Below are positions 15,074 to 23,314 of a DNA stretch of 43,343 nt, piece after piece. Position 1 is the stretch's first letter. Each line of letters opens with the position of its first letter. The notes below the pieces were generated by a model. It ran no database searches. It was not told the DNA's origin and was given only the letters and a program-made list of their open reading frames with translations. This DNA comes from Alphaproteobacteria bacterium. Lineage in GTDB: Bacteria > Pseudomonadota > Alphaproteobacteria > Acetobacterales > Acetobacteraceae. Location: the NCBI GenBank assembly GCA_026400815.1, contig JAPLOI010000082.1:1-43343 (forward strand), given 5' to 3'. Both the position numbers and the translations under genes were made by a program.

Positions 15074-15872
15074 TGTCCGAGGTCATCGCACGCTCCGCCA
15101 ACGGGGATACCGGCCTGGGCGCAGTGCGCCACGACCGGCCGCAGATCATGACCTTCCTGGCCGATGCGCACACCGAAGCCGCGGTGCGCGACGGCCTGGC
15201 CGACCTGCTGCTGGAAACCGCGGACATGCGCCGCGGCGGCATCCGCGCCGGCATCGCCACGCTGCAGAAGGTGAAGACTCCGCGCATCCTGGTGGTGGAC
15301 GTCTCCGGCGAGGATGAGCCGCTGGCCGCCCTGGGCGCGCTGTCGGAAGTGGTGGAGCCGGATGTCTGCGTGCTGGTGGTGGGCGATATCCACGACATCA
15401 CCTTCTATAGAGAGGTCACGCGCGGCCTGGGCGCAATGGAGTACCTCGCCAAGCCGCTGACGCGCGACATCGTGGCGCGGCATTTCGGCCCCTTCGTGCG
15501 CGGCCAGTCCGGCCGGGCAGGCGTAGTGCTGGGCGGGCGGATGATCGCCTTCACCGGCGCGCAGGGCGGGGCCGGCACCTCCATGCTGGCTGCCAACCTC
15601 GCCTGGCACCTCGGCGCCGAACGGCATCGCCATACCGTGCTGCTGGATGCCGATTTGCACCGCGGCACCGGCGCCTTCCTGCTGAACACCGCCCCCAGCG
15701 GCGGCCTGCAATCCGCGCTGGAAACGCCGGAGCGCATCGATGCGCTGCTGGCCGAGCGCGCCGCCCAACCGGTATCAGACCGGCTGCACGTGCTGGCCAG
15801 CGACGTGCCGCTGATGGACGCGCCCGTGTATGCCGACGGCGCCGCGGCCTCGCTGATGTCCGCCCTGCCGGG
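15073..15872 (+). pseudogene. cpaE: CpaE (Tad localisation ATPase), 3' half deleted
   Basis: A receiver-like N-terminal domain (ILVVDVSGEDEPLAALGALSE, VLVVGDIHDITFYREVTRG, AMEYLAKPLTRD) is followed by a MinD/ParA-like domain: deviant Walker A AFTGAQGGAGTSMLAANLAW, then VLLDADLHRGTGAFLL. The homology stops near residue 266 (SLMSALPG), just before the expected YDFVVVD strand. The remaining codons to 16017 are an out-of-frame reading of tadB. The family is normally about 400 residues or more. The breakpoint lies around 15864-15873. Everything that should follow, the rest of cpaE and the whole cpaF gene, is absent, so this product is very likely inactive unless the assembly is wrong here. Confidence 0.85.
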
Positions 15873-15899
15873 GAGGAAGAGGACGACAAGCCGAAGGAG

Positions 15900-16703
15900 A
15901 TGCGCATGCGCATCACCCGGGTGGAATCCTCGGAGGACAAGGGCTGGATGCGCAAGGCGATGGGCGTGTTCGGCTTCGACCCCGCCCATTCCAGCCACTA
16001 CCCGGTGCCATGGCTGATCGTGTTGGTACTGGCACTACTGCTGGCACGCCTGGTGGCGGGCATCCTCACCATCGTCGCCGGCGACATCGCTTTCTTCTTC
16101 ATCCCCGTGGTGTGGGTGTTCCTGGCGCGCGCCTTCTTCAACTGGGTGGATGAGCGCCGGCGCCAGCTGCTGCGCAACCAGATGCCGGATGCGCTTTCCA
16201 TGATCGTGCGCTCCGTGCGGGTGGGCATTCCGGTCAGCGAGGCGATGCGCCACGTCGCCCGCCAGTCCCAGCCGCCCACCGCGCCGGAGTTCGAGCGCAT
16301 CGCCAGCGACCTCAGCATCGGCACGCGGCTCGACCTTTCTCTGAAAGCCATGGCGCAACGCGCTGGTCTTCCTGAATATCAGTTCTTCGCCACCGCGCTG
16401 TCCCTGCAATCCCAGACCGGCGGTGGGCTGACCGAGACGCTGGAGAACCTGGCCGACGTGATCCGCAAGCGCGTCGCCCTGCGCTCCAAGGCCTACGCTT
16501 TGGCGTCGGAGGCGCGCACCAGCGCCATGGTGCTGGCCGCCCTGCCCTTCGTCTCCGGCCTCGGCCTGGCCGTGCTCAGCCCCGCCTATATCGGCGTGCT
16601 CTTCATCGAGGAGTCCGGCCGCAACCTGCTGGGCATCGCGCTGCTGTCGCTCTCCACCGGCATCCTGGCCATGCGCATGATCATCCGGACCAGCCTCAAA
16701 TGA
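15900..16703 (+). CDS. tadB: Tad inner-membrane platform protein TadB/CpaG, probably 5'-truncated
   Basis: About 267 residues with a type II secretion F domain: MPDALSMIVRSVRVGIPVSEA, LSLKAMAQRAGLPEYQFFATAL, QTGGGLTETLENLADVIR, plus N- and C-terminal helices. It forms the membrane platform with TadC. The open frame extends upstream of the ATG at 15900 through an acidic stretch (EEEDDKPKE) to the cpaE breakpoint, so the real N-terminus may have been lost. Normally cpaF (the motor ATPase) would lie directly upstream. Its stop overlaps tadC (ATGA). Confidence 0.85.
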   Translation: MRMRITRVESSEDKGWMRKAMGVFGFDPAHSSHYPVPWLIVLVLALLLARLVAGILTIVAGDIAFFFIPVVWVFLARAFFNWVDERRRQLLRNQMPDALSMIVRSVRVGIPVSEAMRHVARQSQPPTAPEFERIASDLSIGTRLDLSLKAMAQRAGLPEYQFFATALSLQSQTGGGLTETLENLADVIRKRVALRSKAYALASEARTSAMVLAALPFVSGLGLAVLSPAYIGVLFIEESGRNLLGIALLSLSTGILAMRMIIRTSLK

Positions 16704-17638
16704 ACCACCCCGTGCTGTTCAGCGTCGCCTTCGTCCTTACCCTGGCGATGGTGCTCACCGGCCTGGCGCTGATGCGCCATTCGCGGCGGGAGGAACGGCT
16801 GCGCATGCGGCTGAGGATGGCCAACGGCACCTACGTGGCCCACGCCGCCAACGGCCCAGCCACGCCGCAGGCCGGCCAGATGCTGGCGCGGATGGTGGCC
16901 GGGATCGGCGGGCGCATCGCCAATTCGGGCGTGCTGTCGCGCAAGACGGTGGAGGAGCTGGAAAAGGCGCTGGCGGTGGCCGGCATGTCTGGCCGGCACG
17001 CGCTGGGCCTGTTCATCGGCTGCAAGATCCTGCTGCTGATCGGCCTGCCGCTGGTGGCCGTGGTGGTCACGCAGCAGCTGGACCTGGACCAGATGCTCTC
17101 CAACCTGCTGCCCGCGGCCGCCGCCGTGATCGGCCTGGTGGGGCCAGACATGGTGGTGCGGCGCCTGCGCGACACCTACGTGAAGAAGGTGGAAGCCAGC
17201 CTGCCCGATGCGATGGACATGCTGCTGATCTGCACCCAGGCCGGCCTGCCGCTGGAACCCGCCCTCACCCGCGTGGCGCAGGAAATCGCCGAGGCGCACC
17301 CGCAGATCGCCTGGGAGTTCGAGCAGACCGTGCAGGAGCTGCAGATGAGCTCCGACGTGCGGGTGGCGCTGACCAACCTCGGCGAGCGCACGGGGCTGGA
17401 GAGCATCAAGCGCCTGACCACCACGCTGATCCAGACCATGCAGTACGGCACCCCGCTGGGCGAGGCACTGCGCCAGATGGGCGGCGAGATGCGGCAGGAG
17501 ACGCTGATCCGCTTCGAGGAGAAGGCCGCCCGCCTGCCGGTGCTGCTGACGCTGCCGATGGTGGCCTTCGTGCTGCCCTGCATCTTCATCGTGGTGGCCG
17601 GCCCCGCCGGGCTGCGCCTGGTGGCGGCGTTCAACTGA
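16700..17638 (+). CDS. tadC: Tad inner-membrane platform protein TadC/CpaH
   Basis: A 312-residue membrane protein with a type II secretion F domain: SLPDAMDMLLICTQAGLPLEPALTRVAQEI, LGERTGLESIKRLTTTLIQTMQYGTPLGEALR, EEKAARLPVLLTLPM near the C-terminal helix. It is the partner of TadB. It starts inside the tadB stop (ATGA) and ends the cluster: no TadD, TadE, TadF or TadG homologue follows before the AT-rich spacer. The gene itself shows no lesion. Confidence 0.92.
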   Translation: MNHPVLFSVAFVLTLAMVLTGLALMRHSRREERLRMRLRMANGTYVAHAANGPATPQAGQMLARMVAGIGGRIANSGVLSRKTVEELEKALAVAGMSGRHALGLFIGCKILLLIGLPLVAVVVTQQLDLDQMLSNLLPAAAAVIGLVGPDMVVRRLRDTYVKKVEASLPDAMDMLLICTQAGLPLEPALTRVAQEIAEAHPQIAWEFEQTVQELQMSSDVRVALTNLGERTGLESIKRLTTTLIQTMQYGTPLGEALRQMGGEMRQETLIRFEEKAARLPVLLTLPMVAFVLPCIFIVVAGPAGLRLVAAFN

Positions 17639-18252
17639 ACCAGCGCCGATCGTGACCGTGAACACCGTCCGGCCCGCGTGAATTCCCTCCCCGTCACGCT
17701 GCCCGGCAGCGCCATGCCGGCAGGCACGGAGATACTCGATCGCCCTCGCGGCGGCGTGATTCCCCGCCCCACCCGCCACCGTGGGCCGATGCCCCGGCGA
17801 TCCCGCAAAATGCGATTCACGTTCACGAAATATCTTGTGAATGCCGTCACTTACCGTTGCATTCTCCGGCCGCCCCGCAGCCCCGAAAATGTTCGCGCCT
17901 CCGCCTTGCCCCACGAATTCCTTAACAACTTGCGAATCCAGGTACAGAATCACGGGTCGGTAGTATATTAGCGTGAATTCGATTCTCTTTACGCACGGCG
18001 CCGTGGAAACTAAATCGAAAGAAAGCGTTCTTGTTAAGAACCAATCTGGATGATTCTGGAAAAGGCGGTCGTTTCCACGACTCAAGGTTTTATTATTCTT
18101 CAAGAACAGGGTCGATTCAAGTTTGACTTAAGCGCGATTCAGGTCGCCATTTCTGCCGAGATCATGTGCGGAAACAAGAAATTACCGAAAAATTAACAGG
18201 GAAGGGCTTCACTTTCACGTCAACTGATGTTACTTTTTACTCGACAAACGGG
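17639..18252. promoter_or_regulatory. 614-base spacer with an AT-rich regulatory half
   Basis: I see no convincing gene. From about 17815 to 18250 the composition drops sharply relative to the neighbours. Inverted repeats seen: TTCACGAAATATCTTGTGAA (17822-17841, imperfect) and GTTCTTGTTAAGAAC (18027-18041, perfect 6-bp arms). Such a segment before a LuxR-type regulator suggests a complex promoter, possibly bound by nucleoid or regulator proteins; no exact -35/-10 can be assigned with confidence. Confidence 0.4.
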
Positions 18253-19002
18253 ATGCGCAGAATGCGGATACTCATTGCAGAAAAGAATCGGTCGTTTCGC
18301 GCAGAATTTGTCGAGCTGGTCACGCACTGCCACCCCACGTGGCAGATCGTGGAGACCGCCGACGCGATCGAGCTGCGGGCCCGCATGGCCACGCAACGCT
18401 GCGATCTCGTCTTCCTAGACCTGCAGCTGCCGGGCCTGCACACCCACTTCAATCTCGGCGCCCTGCGCCAGGACCACCCGCACACCAAGGTCGTCGGCGT
18501 CGGCGAAACCAACGACTGCGCCACCATCATCCGCTGCTTCGAGGATGGGCTGGGCGGCTACATCGCCCGCACCTGCAGCGGCATGAAGCTGATCCGCACC
18601 CTCAAGGTCATCGCCACGCCCGACCTGTTCATCTCCACCGGCGGCAGCGAGCCGAAGGAAAGCGCCAAGGTCGCCCCCCACCGCCCAGCGCCGGCGCTCG
18701 CCCCTGCCCCGCAGCGCGACATGGAGCCGCCGCACCACGCCCTCACCGCCCGGCAGGCCGATGTGCTGAACCTGCTCGCCGAAGGCCGCTCCAACAAGGA
18801 TATCGCCCACCGCCTCGGCCTCGCCGTGCCCACCGTCAAGACCCACCTCGCCGCCGTCTACCGCCAGCTCGGCGCTCACAACCGCCTGCAGGCAGTGGTG
18901 AAGGCCAGCGCGCTCACCACCCCGCCCGCCCCTGCCGTGCCCCCCATGGTCCGCAGCATGAGCCAGACTGAGCCGTTCGAGCACAACTTCGCCGCAGGCT
19001 GA
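18253..19002 (+). CDS. NarL/FixJ-type response regulator with LuxR HTH
   Basis: A 249-residue regulator. Receiver: MRILIAEKNRSFRAEFVELV, then FLDLQLPG with the phospho-acceptor Asp intact; the acidic pair after the first strand is EKN, so Mg binding may be weaker. The linker is proline/alanine-rich. LuxR HTH near residues 165-220: LTARQADVLNLLAEGRSNKDIAHRLGLAVPTVKTHLAAVYRQLG, all canonical positions kept. The ATG at 18253 (or 18262) starts the receiver; the in-frame ATG at 18166 lies in the AT-rich leader. No adjacent sensor kinase; orphan. It could control the neighbouring tad genes or the downstream DUF1028 gene, which is not shown by sequence. Confidence 0.85.
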   Translation: MRRMRILIAEKNRSFRAEFVELVTHCHPTWQIVETADAIELRARMATQRCDLVFLDLQLPGLHTHFNLGALRQDHPHTKVVGVGETNDCATIIRCFEDGLGGYIARTCSGMKLIRTLKVIATPDLFISTGGSEPKESAKVAPHRPAPALAPAPQRDMEPPHHALTARQADVLNLLAEGRSNKDIAHRLGLAVPTVKTHLAAVYRQLGAHNRLQAVVKASALTTPPAPAVPPMVRSMSQTEPFEHNFAAG

Positions 19003-19058
19003 GCCATAGCCGCCTTCTGCCCGCTTGCGCGCCCGTCGCGGGCGCGTGATGCTGCGGC

Positions 19059-19766
19059 ATGACCTGGTCCATTCTCGTTCGCGATTCCGCCACCGGTGCG
19101 CTTGGCGCCGCCGTGGCGTCCAAATTCTTCGCCGTTGGCGGGTTGTGCATCCACGTGGAAGGCGGTGTCGCCGCCCTGGCCACCCAGGCGCTGGTGAACC
19201 CCATGTACGCCGTGCACGCCATGCCCCGCCTGCGGGCCGGCGAAGGCGCGCAGGCCGTGCTCTCCAGCCTCGTGGGGCCAGACCCCATGCACGCCCAGCG
19301 CCAGTTCCACATCCTCGATGCCCGCGGCGAGATCGCCCAGCACAGCGGGCCCGATTGCATCACCTGGGCCGGCCATGTGGCGGGCCAGGATGTCTCCGTC
19401 GCCGGCAACATGCTCGCCGGCCCGCAGGTGGTGCAGGCCACGCTGGATGGCTTCCTGAACGCCACCGGCAGCCTCGCCGAACGCCTCCTCACCGCCATGG
19501 AAGCCGGTGAGGCCGTGGGCGGGGACAAGCGCGGCAAGCAATCCGCCGGCCTCAAGATCTGCACCGCCGATCCCTACCCGGATCTGGACATCCGCTCCGA
19601 TGACCACGCCGACCCGCTGGCCGACCTGCGCCGCCTGCACCGCATCAGCCTGGAACGCTACGCCGTGTTCCGCCGCTTCCTGGCCGGGCGCGACAGCCCC
19701 TGGGGCGAATCCGACCGCAGCGTGATCGAAGCCGCCATCGCCCGCGATGGCCGCCCGATCACCTGA
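19059..19766 (+). CDS. DUF1028 family protein (Ntn-hydrolase-like)
   Basis: A 235-residue protein. MTWSILVRDSATGALGAAVASKFFAVGGL at the N-terminus, ALATQALVNPMYAV, and DCITWAGHVAGQDVSVAGNMLAG are the hallmarks of DUF1028, a family with an Ntn-hydrolase-like fold and no settled activity. It is often encoded beside peptide-type ABC transporters and amidohydrolases, and here it lies 27 bases before a dipeptide/oligopeptide-type binding protein, consistent with handling an imported amide compound. Complete, no odd features. Confidence 0.88.
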   Translation: MTWSILVRDSATGALGAAVASKFFAVGGLCIHVEGGVAALATQALVNPMYAVHAMPRLRAGEGAQAVLSSLVGPDPMHAQRQFHILDARGEIAQHSGPDCITWAGHVAGQDVSVAGNMLAGPQVVQATLDGFLNATGSLAERLLTAMEAGEAVGGDKRGKQSAGLKICTADPYPDLDIRSDDHADPLADLRRLHRISLERYAVFRRFLAGRDSPWGESDRSVIEAAIARDGRPIT

Positions 19767-19793
19767 TTCAATTACTTAAACATGGGGACCAAC

Positions 19794-21314
19794 ATGCGGA
19801 AATTGCTGCTTTCATCGGCGTTCGCGCTGGCCGCCCTGGTGGGCATTGCGCCGGCCCAGGCCCAGCCCTCTGCCAGCCATCTGCGCATCGGCCTGGCGGA
19901 AGACCCCGACCTGCTGGACCCGACCCTGGGCTCCAGCTTCGTCGGCCGCATCGTCTATGCCGCCATGTGCGACAAGCTGTTCGACCTCGATGAGAAGCTG
20001 AACATCATCCCGCAACTGGCCACCGGCCACCGCTACGAAAGCCCCACCAAGCTCGTCATCACGCTCCGCCCCGGCGTCACCTTCCACGACGGCGAGAAGT
20101 TCGATGCCGAGGCCGCCAAGTACAAGCTCACCCGCGACCTCACGATGAAGGGCAGCATGCGGGCCGGTGAGGTCAACGCGATCGAGTCCATCGACATCAT
20201 CGATCCGCTCACCATCCGCTTGAATCTTAAGCAACCCGCCTCCCAGCTCCTGGCCCAGCTGACGGACCGCGCCGGCATCATGATCTCGCCCAAGGCGGCG
20301 GAAGCGGCCGGCGACAAGTTCGGCCTCAACCCCGTCTGCGCCGGCGGCTACGCCTTCGACAGCCGCGTGGCGCAGGACCGCATCGTGCTGAAGCGCTTCC
20401 CCGGCCACTACAACGCCGGCAACTACCACTTCGACCGCGTGACCTACCTGCCCATGCCGAACTCCTCGGTCCGGCTCGCCAACCTGCAGTCCGGCAGCCT
20501 CGACATGGCCTTCGTCGCGCCGACCGACGTCGCCGCCGTGAAGAAAGACGCCCGGCTGAACCTCACCATGTGGGATGCGCTGGGCTACACCGGCATCAAC
20601 TTCAACCTCGCCAACGGCCCCGCCGCCAACACCCTGAGTGGCCAGAACGCCCTGGTGCGCCAGGCCTTTGAACTCGCGCTGGACCGCCAGGCGATCAGCG
20701 ACGTCGTCTTCGCCGGCATGCTCACGCCCACGGCCCAGGCCAACATCTCCAGCTCGCCCTTCTACGTGCCCGCCATCCAGCCGCCTGGCCGCGACATCGC
20801 CCAGGCCAAGGCCCTGCTGGCCCAGGCCGGCATCACCGGCCGCGTGCCGGTGGAACTCACCGTCACCAACGCGCCGGAAGCGCAGCAGGCCGCCGAGGTC
20901 ATCCAGTCCATGGTCGCCGAGGCCGGGTTCGACCTGAAGCCGAAGGTGATGGAGTTCGCCTCCTCCCTCCAGGCCGGCTACCAGGGCGCGTTCCAGGCCT
21001 ACATGATCGGCTGGTCCGGCCGCGCCGACGCCGATGGCAACATGTGGGCGCTGATGCACTCCAAGGGCGCCTTCAACTACGGCAAGCACAACAACCCCGA
21101 GATGGACAAGCTGCTCGACGAAGCCCGCGTCGCCACCGCCGTCGCCGACCGCCGCGCCCTCTACGCCAAGGTCTGGGAACTCCAGCGCCGCGACCTGCCG
21201 CTGATCTACCTCTACAGCACCCGCAACATCATCGGCACGCAGAAGTCCGTCCAAGGCCTCAGCATCGTCCCCGACGGCCTCCTCCGCCTGGGCGGCACGA
21301 AGTTCTCGCAGTAA
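19794..21314 (+). CDS. ABC transporter periplasmic binding protein, family 5 (DppA/OppA-like)
   Basis: A 506-residue periplasmic solute receptor. Signal peptide MRKLLLSSAFALAALVG with cleavage after APAQA. Family-5 signatures: LATGHRYESPTKLVITLRPGVTFHDGEKF near residue 80, and long central and C-terminal lobes (LDRQAISDVVF, GWSGRADADGNMWALMHS). Ligands of this family are peptides, nickel chelates, glutathione or other small compounds; it cannot be narrowed here. The start at 19794 is preceded by GGGGA; ATG 19782 lacks a ribosome site. No permease or ATPase genes follow, so it is an orphan receptor or works with components encoded elsewhere. A palindrome-rich spacer follows. Confidence 0.88.
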   Translation: MRKLLLSSAFALAALVGIAPAQAQPSASHLRIGLAEDPDLLDPTLGSSFVGRIVYAAMCDKLFDLDEKLNIIPQLATGHRYESPTKLVITLRPGVTFHDGEKFDAEAAKYKLTRDLTMKGSMRAGEVNAIESIDIIDPLTIRLNLKQPASQLLAQLTDRAGIMISPKAAEAAGDKFGLNPVCAGGYAFDSRVAQDRIVLKRFPGHYNAGNYHFDRVTYLPMPNSSVRLANLQSGSLDMAFVAPTDVAAVKKDARLNLTMWDALGYTGINFNLANGPAANTLSGQNALVRQAFELALDRQAISDVVFAGMLTPTAQANISSSPFYVPAIQPPGRDIAQAKALLAQAGITGRVPVELTVTNAPEAQQAAEVIQSMVAEAGFDLKPKVMEFASSLQAGYQGAFQAYMIGWSGRADADGNMWALMHSKGAFNYGKHNNPEMDKLLDEARVATAVADRRALYAKVWELQRRDLPLIYLYSTRNIIGTQKSVQGLSIVPDGLLRLGGTKFSQ

Positions 21315-21321
21315 GGCAAGG

Positions 21322-21535
21322 CCAGGGCTCTGCCCTGGACCCGCCAGGGACCTGAGGTCCCTGGACCCTCTTCCGTTTTCCGCCTTCGGCGGGGAGGGGC
21401 CATCGAGGCAGCGGAGAGGCCACGCCGGCCCCTCCCCGCCGAAGGCGGACAGAAAATGGGGTCTGGGGCCTAAGGCCCCGTCACGCGTGAGCGTGCTAGC
21501 GCACGACGGGGTCGAGGGGCAGAGTCCCTCGCCTT
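21322..21535. repeat. Palindrome-rich intergenic repeat block
   Basis: Contains CCAGGGC-TCT-GCCCTGG (21322-21338), CCAGGGACCTGAGGTCCCTGG as a perfect stem-loop (21344-21364), a 22-bp perfect inverted repeat (21380-21401 and 21427-21448, beginning CCGCCTTCGGCGG) with a 25-base loop, and GGGGCCTAAGGCCCC (21465-21479). It fills almost all of the 240-base gap between the binding protein and the monooxygenase. Similar CCAGGG/GGGGCC blocks are common between genes in high-GC alphaproteobacteria as far as I recall. No protein is likely here. Confidence 0.7.
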
Positions 21536-21554
21536 CCTTCCGGGGGGAACAACG

Positions 21555-22883
21555 ATGCCGCGCCAGATGACCATGGTGGGCTTTCTGCAGGCCCAGAACT
21601 GCACCAACCTCGCCATGTCCTGGCGCCATCCGGACAGCCGGACGGATTTCATGTCCCCCGATTTCTACCAGGAGATTGGCCGCACACTGGAGCGTGGCAA
21701 GTTCCACCTGGGCTTCTTCGACGATCGCCTGGCCCTGCCGGACCGCTACGGCGGCGACCATGCCCACGCGATCGAGCACGGCATCCGCGTGGTCAAGCTG
21801 GACCCGGTGGCGGTGCTGATGGCCATGGGCATGGCCACCACCCATCTCGGCCTCGGCGCCACGGCGTCCACCACTTATTACGAGCCGTTCCACGTCGCCC
21901 GCCAGTTCGCCACGGTCGATCACCTCACCGGCGGCCGCGCCGCCTGGAACGTCGTCACCTCGCTGAACGAGGGCGAGGCCTGGAACATGGGCCGCAACGA
22001 GGTCGCCGAGCACGACAGCCGCTACGATCGCGCCGACGAGTTCCTGGAGGTCGTCACCGGCCACTGGAAATCCTGGGAAGCCGACGCCCTGGTGCTGAAC
22101 AAGCAAACCGGCCTGTTCGCCCACCCCGAAAAGGTGCACCGCCTGGACCACAAGGGCGAGCACTTCGCCTCCCGCGGCCCCTTCACCGTGCCGCGCACGC
22201 CGCAGGGCCATCCCGTGATCATCCAGGCCGGCCAGTCTGGCCGCGGCCGCCGCTTCGCCGGGCGCTGGGCCGAGGTGATCTTCGCCGGCGGCGGCCCGCT
22301 CGCTGTGCAGCAGGCCGGCTACAAGGCCGTGAAGGACGAGATCGCCGCCGCGGGGCGGGATCCCGAGCAGGTCCATCTCTGCACCCTCGTCCACACCGTC
22401 TGCGCCGCCACCCGCGCGGAGGCGGAAGACAAGATGGCCTACATCGAAACCCTGCCGCTGGAGATCGACGCGCTCTCCCTGCTGTCAGAGGCGCTCAACT
22501 TCGATTTCGCCACCAAAGGCATGGATGAGCCGTTCTCCGATGCGGAGATGGCCAGCATCGGCGGCATCCAGACCATGCGCGACCGCGTGGTGCAGGCCAG
22601 CGGCAAGAAGAACCCCACCACGCGCGACTTCATCACCATCACCGGCCGCGGCCGCCCCCACGGCGCCGTCGTCGGCGGCCCCAAGGAAGTGGCAGACAAG
22701 CTGGAGGAGCTGTTCGTGAACCGCGGCTGCGACGGCTTCGTCGTCGGCGCCACCCACGTGCCCGGCGCCTACGCCGATTTCGTCGATCACGTGGTGCCGG
22801 AACTGCAACGGCGCGGGCTCTACCACAAGGACTACAAAGGCAAGACGCTGCGGGAGAACCTGGGGCTCGATATCCCGAAGTAA
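21555..22883 (+). CDS. LLM-class flavin monooxygenase (NtaA/SnaA/DszA family)
   Basis: A 442-residue FMN-dependent monooxygenase of the bacterial luciferase superfamily. Seen: the N-terminal strand MTMVGFLQAQNCTNLAMSWRHPD, LGLGATASTTYYEPFHVARQFATVDHLTGGRAAWNVVTS (the classic NtaA/DszA signature near residues 98-135), VIIQAGQSGRGRRFAGRWAEVIF, and a C-terminal GCDGFVVGATHVPGAYADFVDHVVPEL. Relatives oxidise aminopolycarboxylates, dibenzothiophene sulfone or similar. It needs reduced FMN from a separate reductase, not present nearby. GGGGGGAAC precedes the ATG. The preceding binding protein may deliver the substrate. Confidence 0.9.
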   Translation: MPRQMTMVGFLQAQNCTNLAMSWRHPDSRTDFMSPDFYQEIGRTLERGKFHLGFFDDRLALPDRYGGDHAHAIEHGIRVVKLDPVAVLMAMGMATTHLGLGATASTTYYEPFHVARQFATVDHLTGGRAAWNVVTSLNEGEAWNMGRNEVAEHDSRYDRADEFLEVVTGHWKSWEADALVLNKQTGLFAHPEKVHRLDHKGEHFASRGPFTVPRTPQGHPVIIQAGQSGRGRRFAGRWAEVIFAGGGPLAVQQAGYKAVKDEIAAAGRDPEQVHLCTLVHTVCAATRAEAEDKMAYIETLPLEIDALSLLSEALNFDFATKGMDEPFSDAEMASIGGIQTMRDRVVQASGKKNPTTRDFITITGRGRPHGAVVGGPKEVADKLEELFVNRGCDGFVVGATHVPGAYADFVDHVVPELQRRGLYHKDYKGKTLRENLGLDIPK

Positions 22884-22887
22884 GCGC

Positions 22888-22924
22888 GTTCTTTTTTGAA
22901 AAAAAGAACCAAAAAACTTTTATT
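22888..22924. repeat. Dispersed AT-rich hairpin element, copy 2
   Basis: GTTCTTTTTTGAAAAAAAGA followed by ACCAAAAAACTTTTATTT: a 9-10-bp A/T stem directly after the monooxygenase stop. The same design as 1281-1330. It may mark the 3' end of the transcript. Confidence 0.65.
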
Positions 22925-22978
22925 TGATTGTGCTGGGGATAGGCTCAGCGCAATCGGATGAGGTCTTTTTTGCCATTC

Positions 22979-23230
22979 TTACCTTAGCGCCACTGCCAGC
23001 GCTGCCAGAACCACCATTGGCACCAGCAGCGCCGTTCCCAGCCGCCGCTGCCCGCGCACCCGCAGCAGCCAGCCGGCCATGGGCACGGAGAACAGCACGC
23101 CCATCACCCCACCCCAGATCAGGATATTGGAAATCGTCACCGTCCCATCGGCCAGGCCGATGATGAAGAACCCGAACACCCCCAGGGCCACGGCAACATT
23201 CAGCGCGAACAGCGTTCCGAACACGATCAT
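22979..23230 (-). CDS. Small hydrophobic membrane protein
   Basis: An 83-residue protein with three predicted membrane helices (IVFGTLFALNVAVALGVFGFF, ILIWGGVMGVLFSVPMAG, LGTALLVPMVVLAALAVAL) and basic residues between the second and third (RVRGQRR). Not recognised. The ATG at 23230 has TAGGA 7 bases upstream; a GTG two codons earlier is possible. It is divergent from the GrdB-like gene with under 90 bases between them, and convergent with the monooxygenase. Good codon use for this genome supports it as a real gene. Confidence 0.6.
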   Translation of the reverse strand: MIVFGTLFALNVAVALGVFGFFIIGLADGTVTISNILIWGGVMGVLFSVPMAGWLLRVRGQRRLGTALLVPMVVLAALAVALR

Positions 23231-23314
23231 GCGCACATCCTACCCCACCCTGCCCCCCTTGAGCACCCGCCCAACCCGGCGCATCGTTCCCTTCGCCACC
23301 AGGAGGAACCGCCA

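Noticed and set aside
15870-16017. C-terminal tail of cpaE (RKRTTSRRRCACASPG…)
   Set aside because: This is the tadB DNA read in the wrong frame after the deletion junction, not real protein.
19812-22394. 860-codon minus-strand ORF
   Set aside because: It mirrors the binding-protein and monooxygenase genes; the composition (Gly, Ala, Val, His, Asp) is that of an antisense shadow, and both plus-strand genes have clear family motifs.
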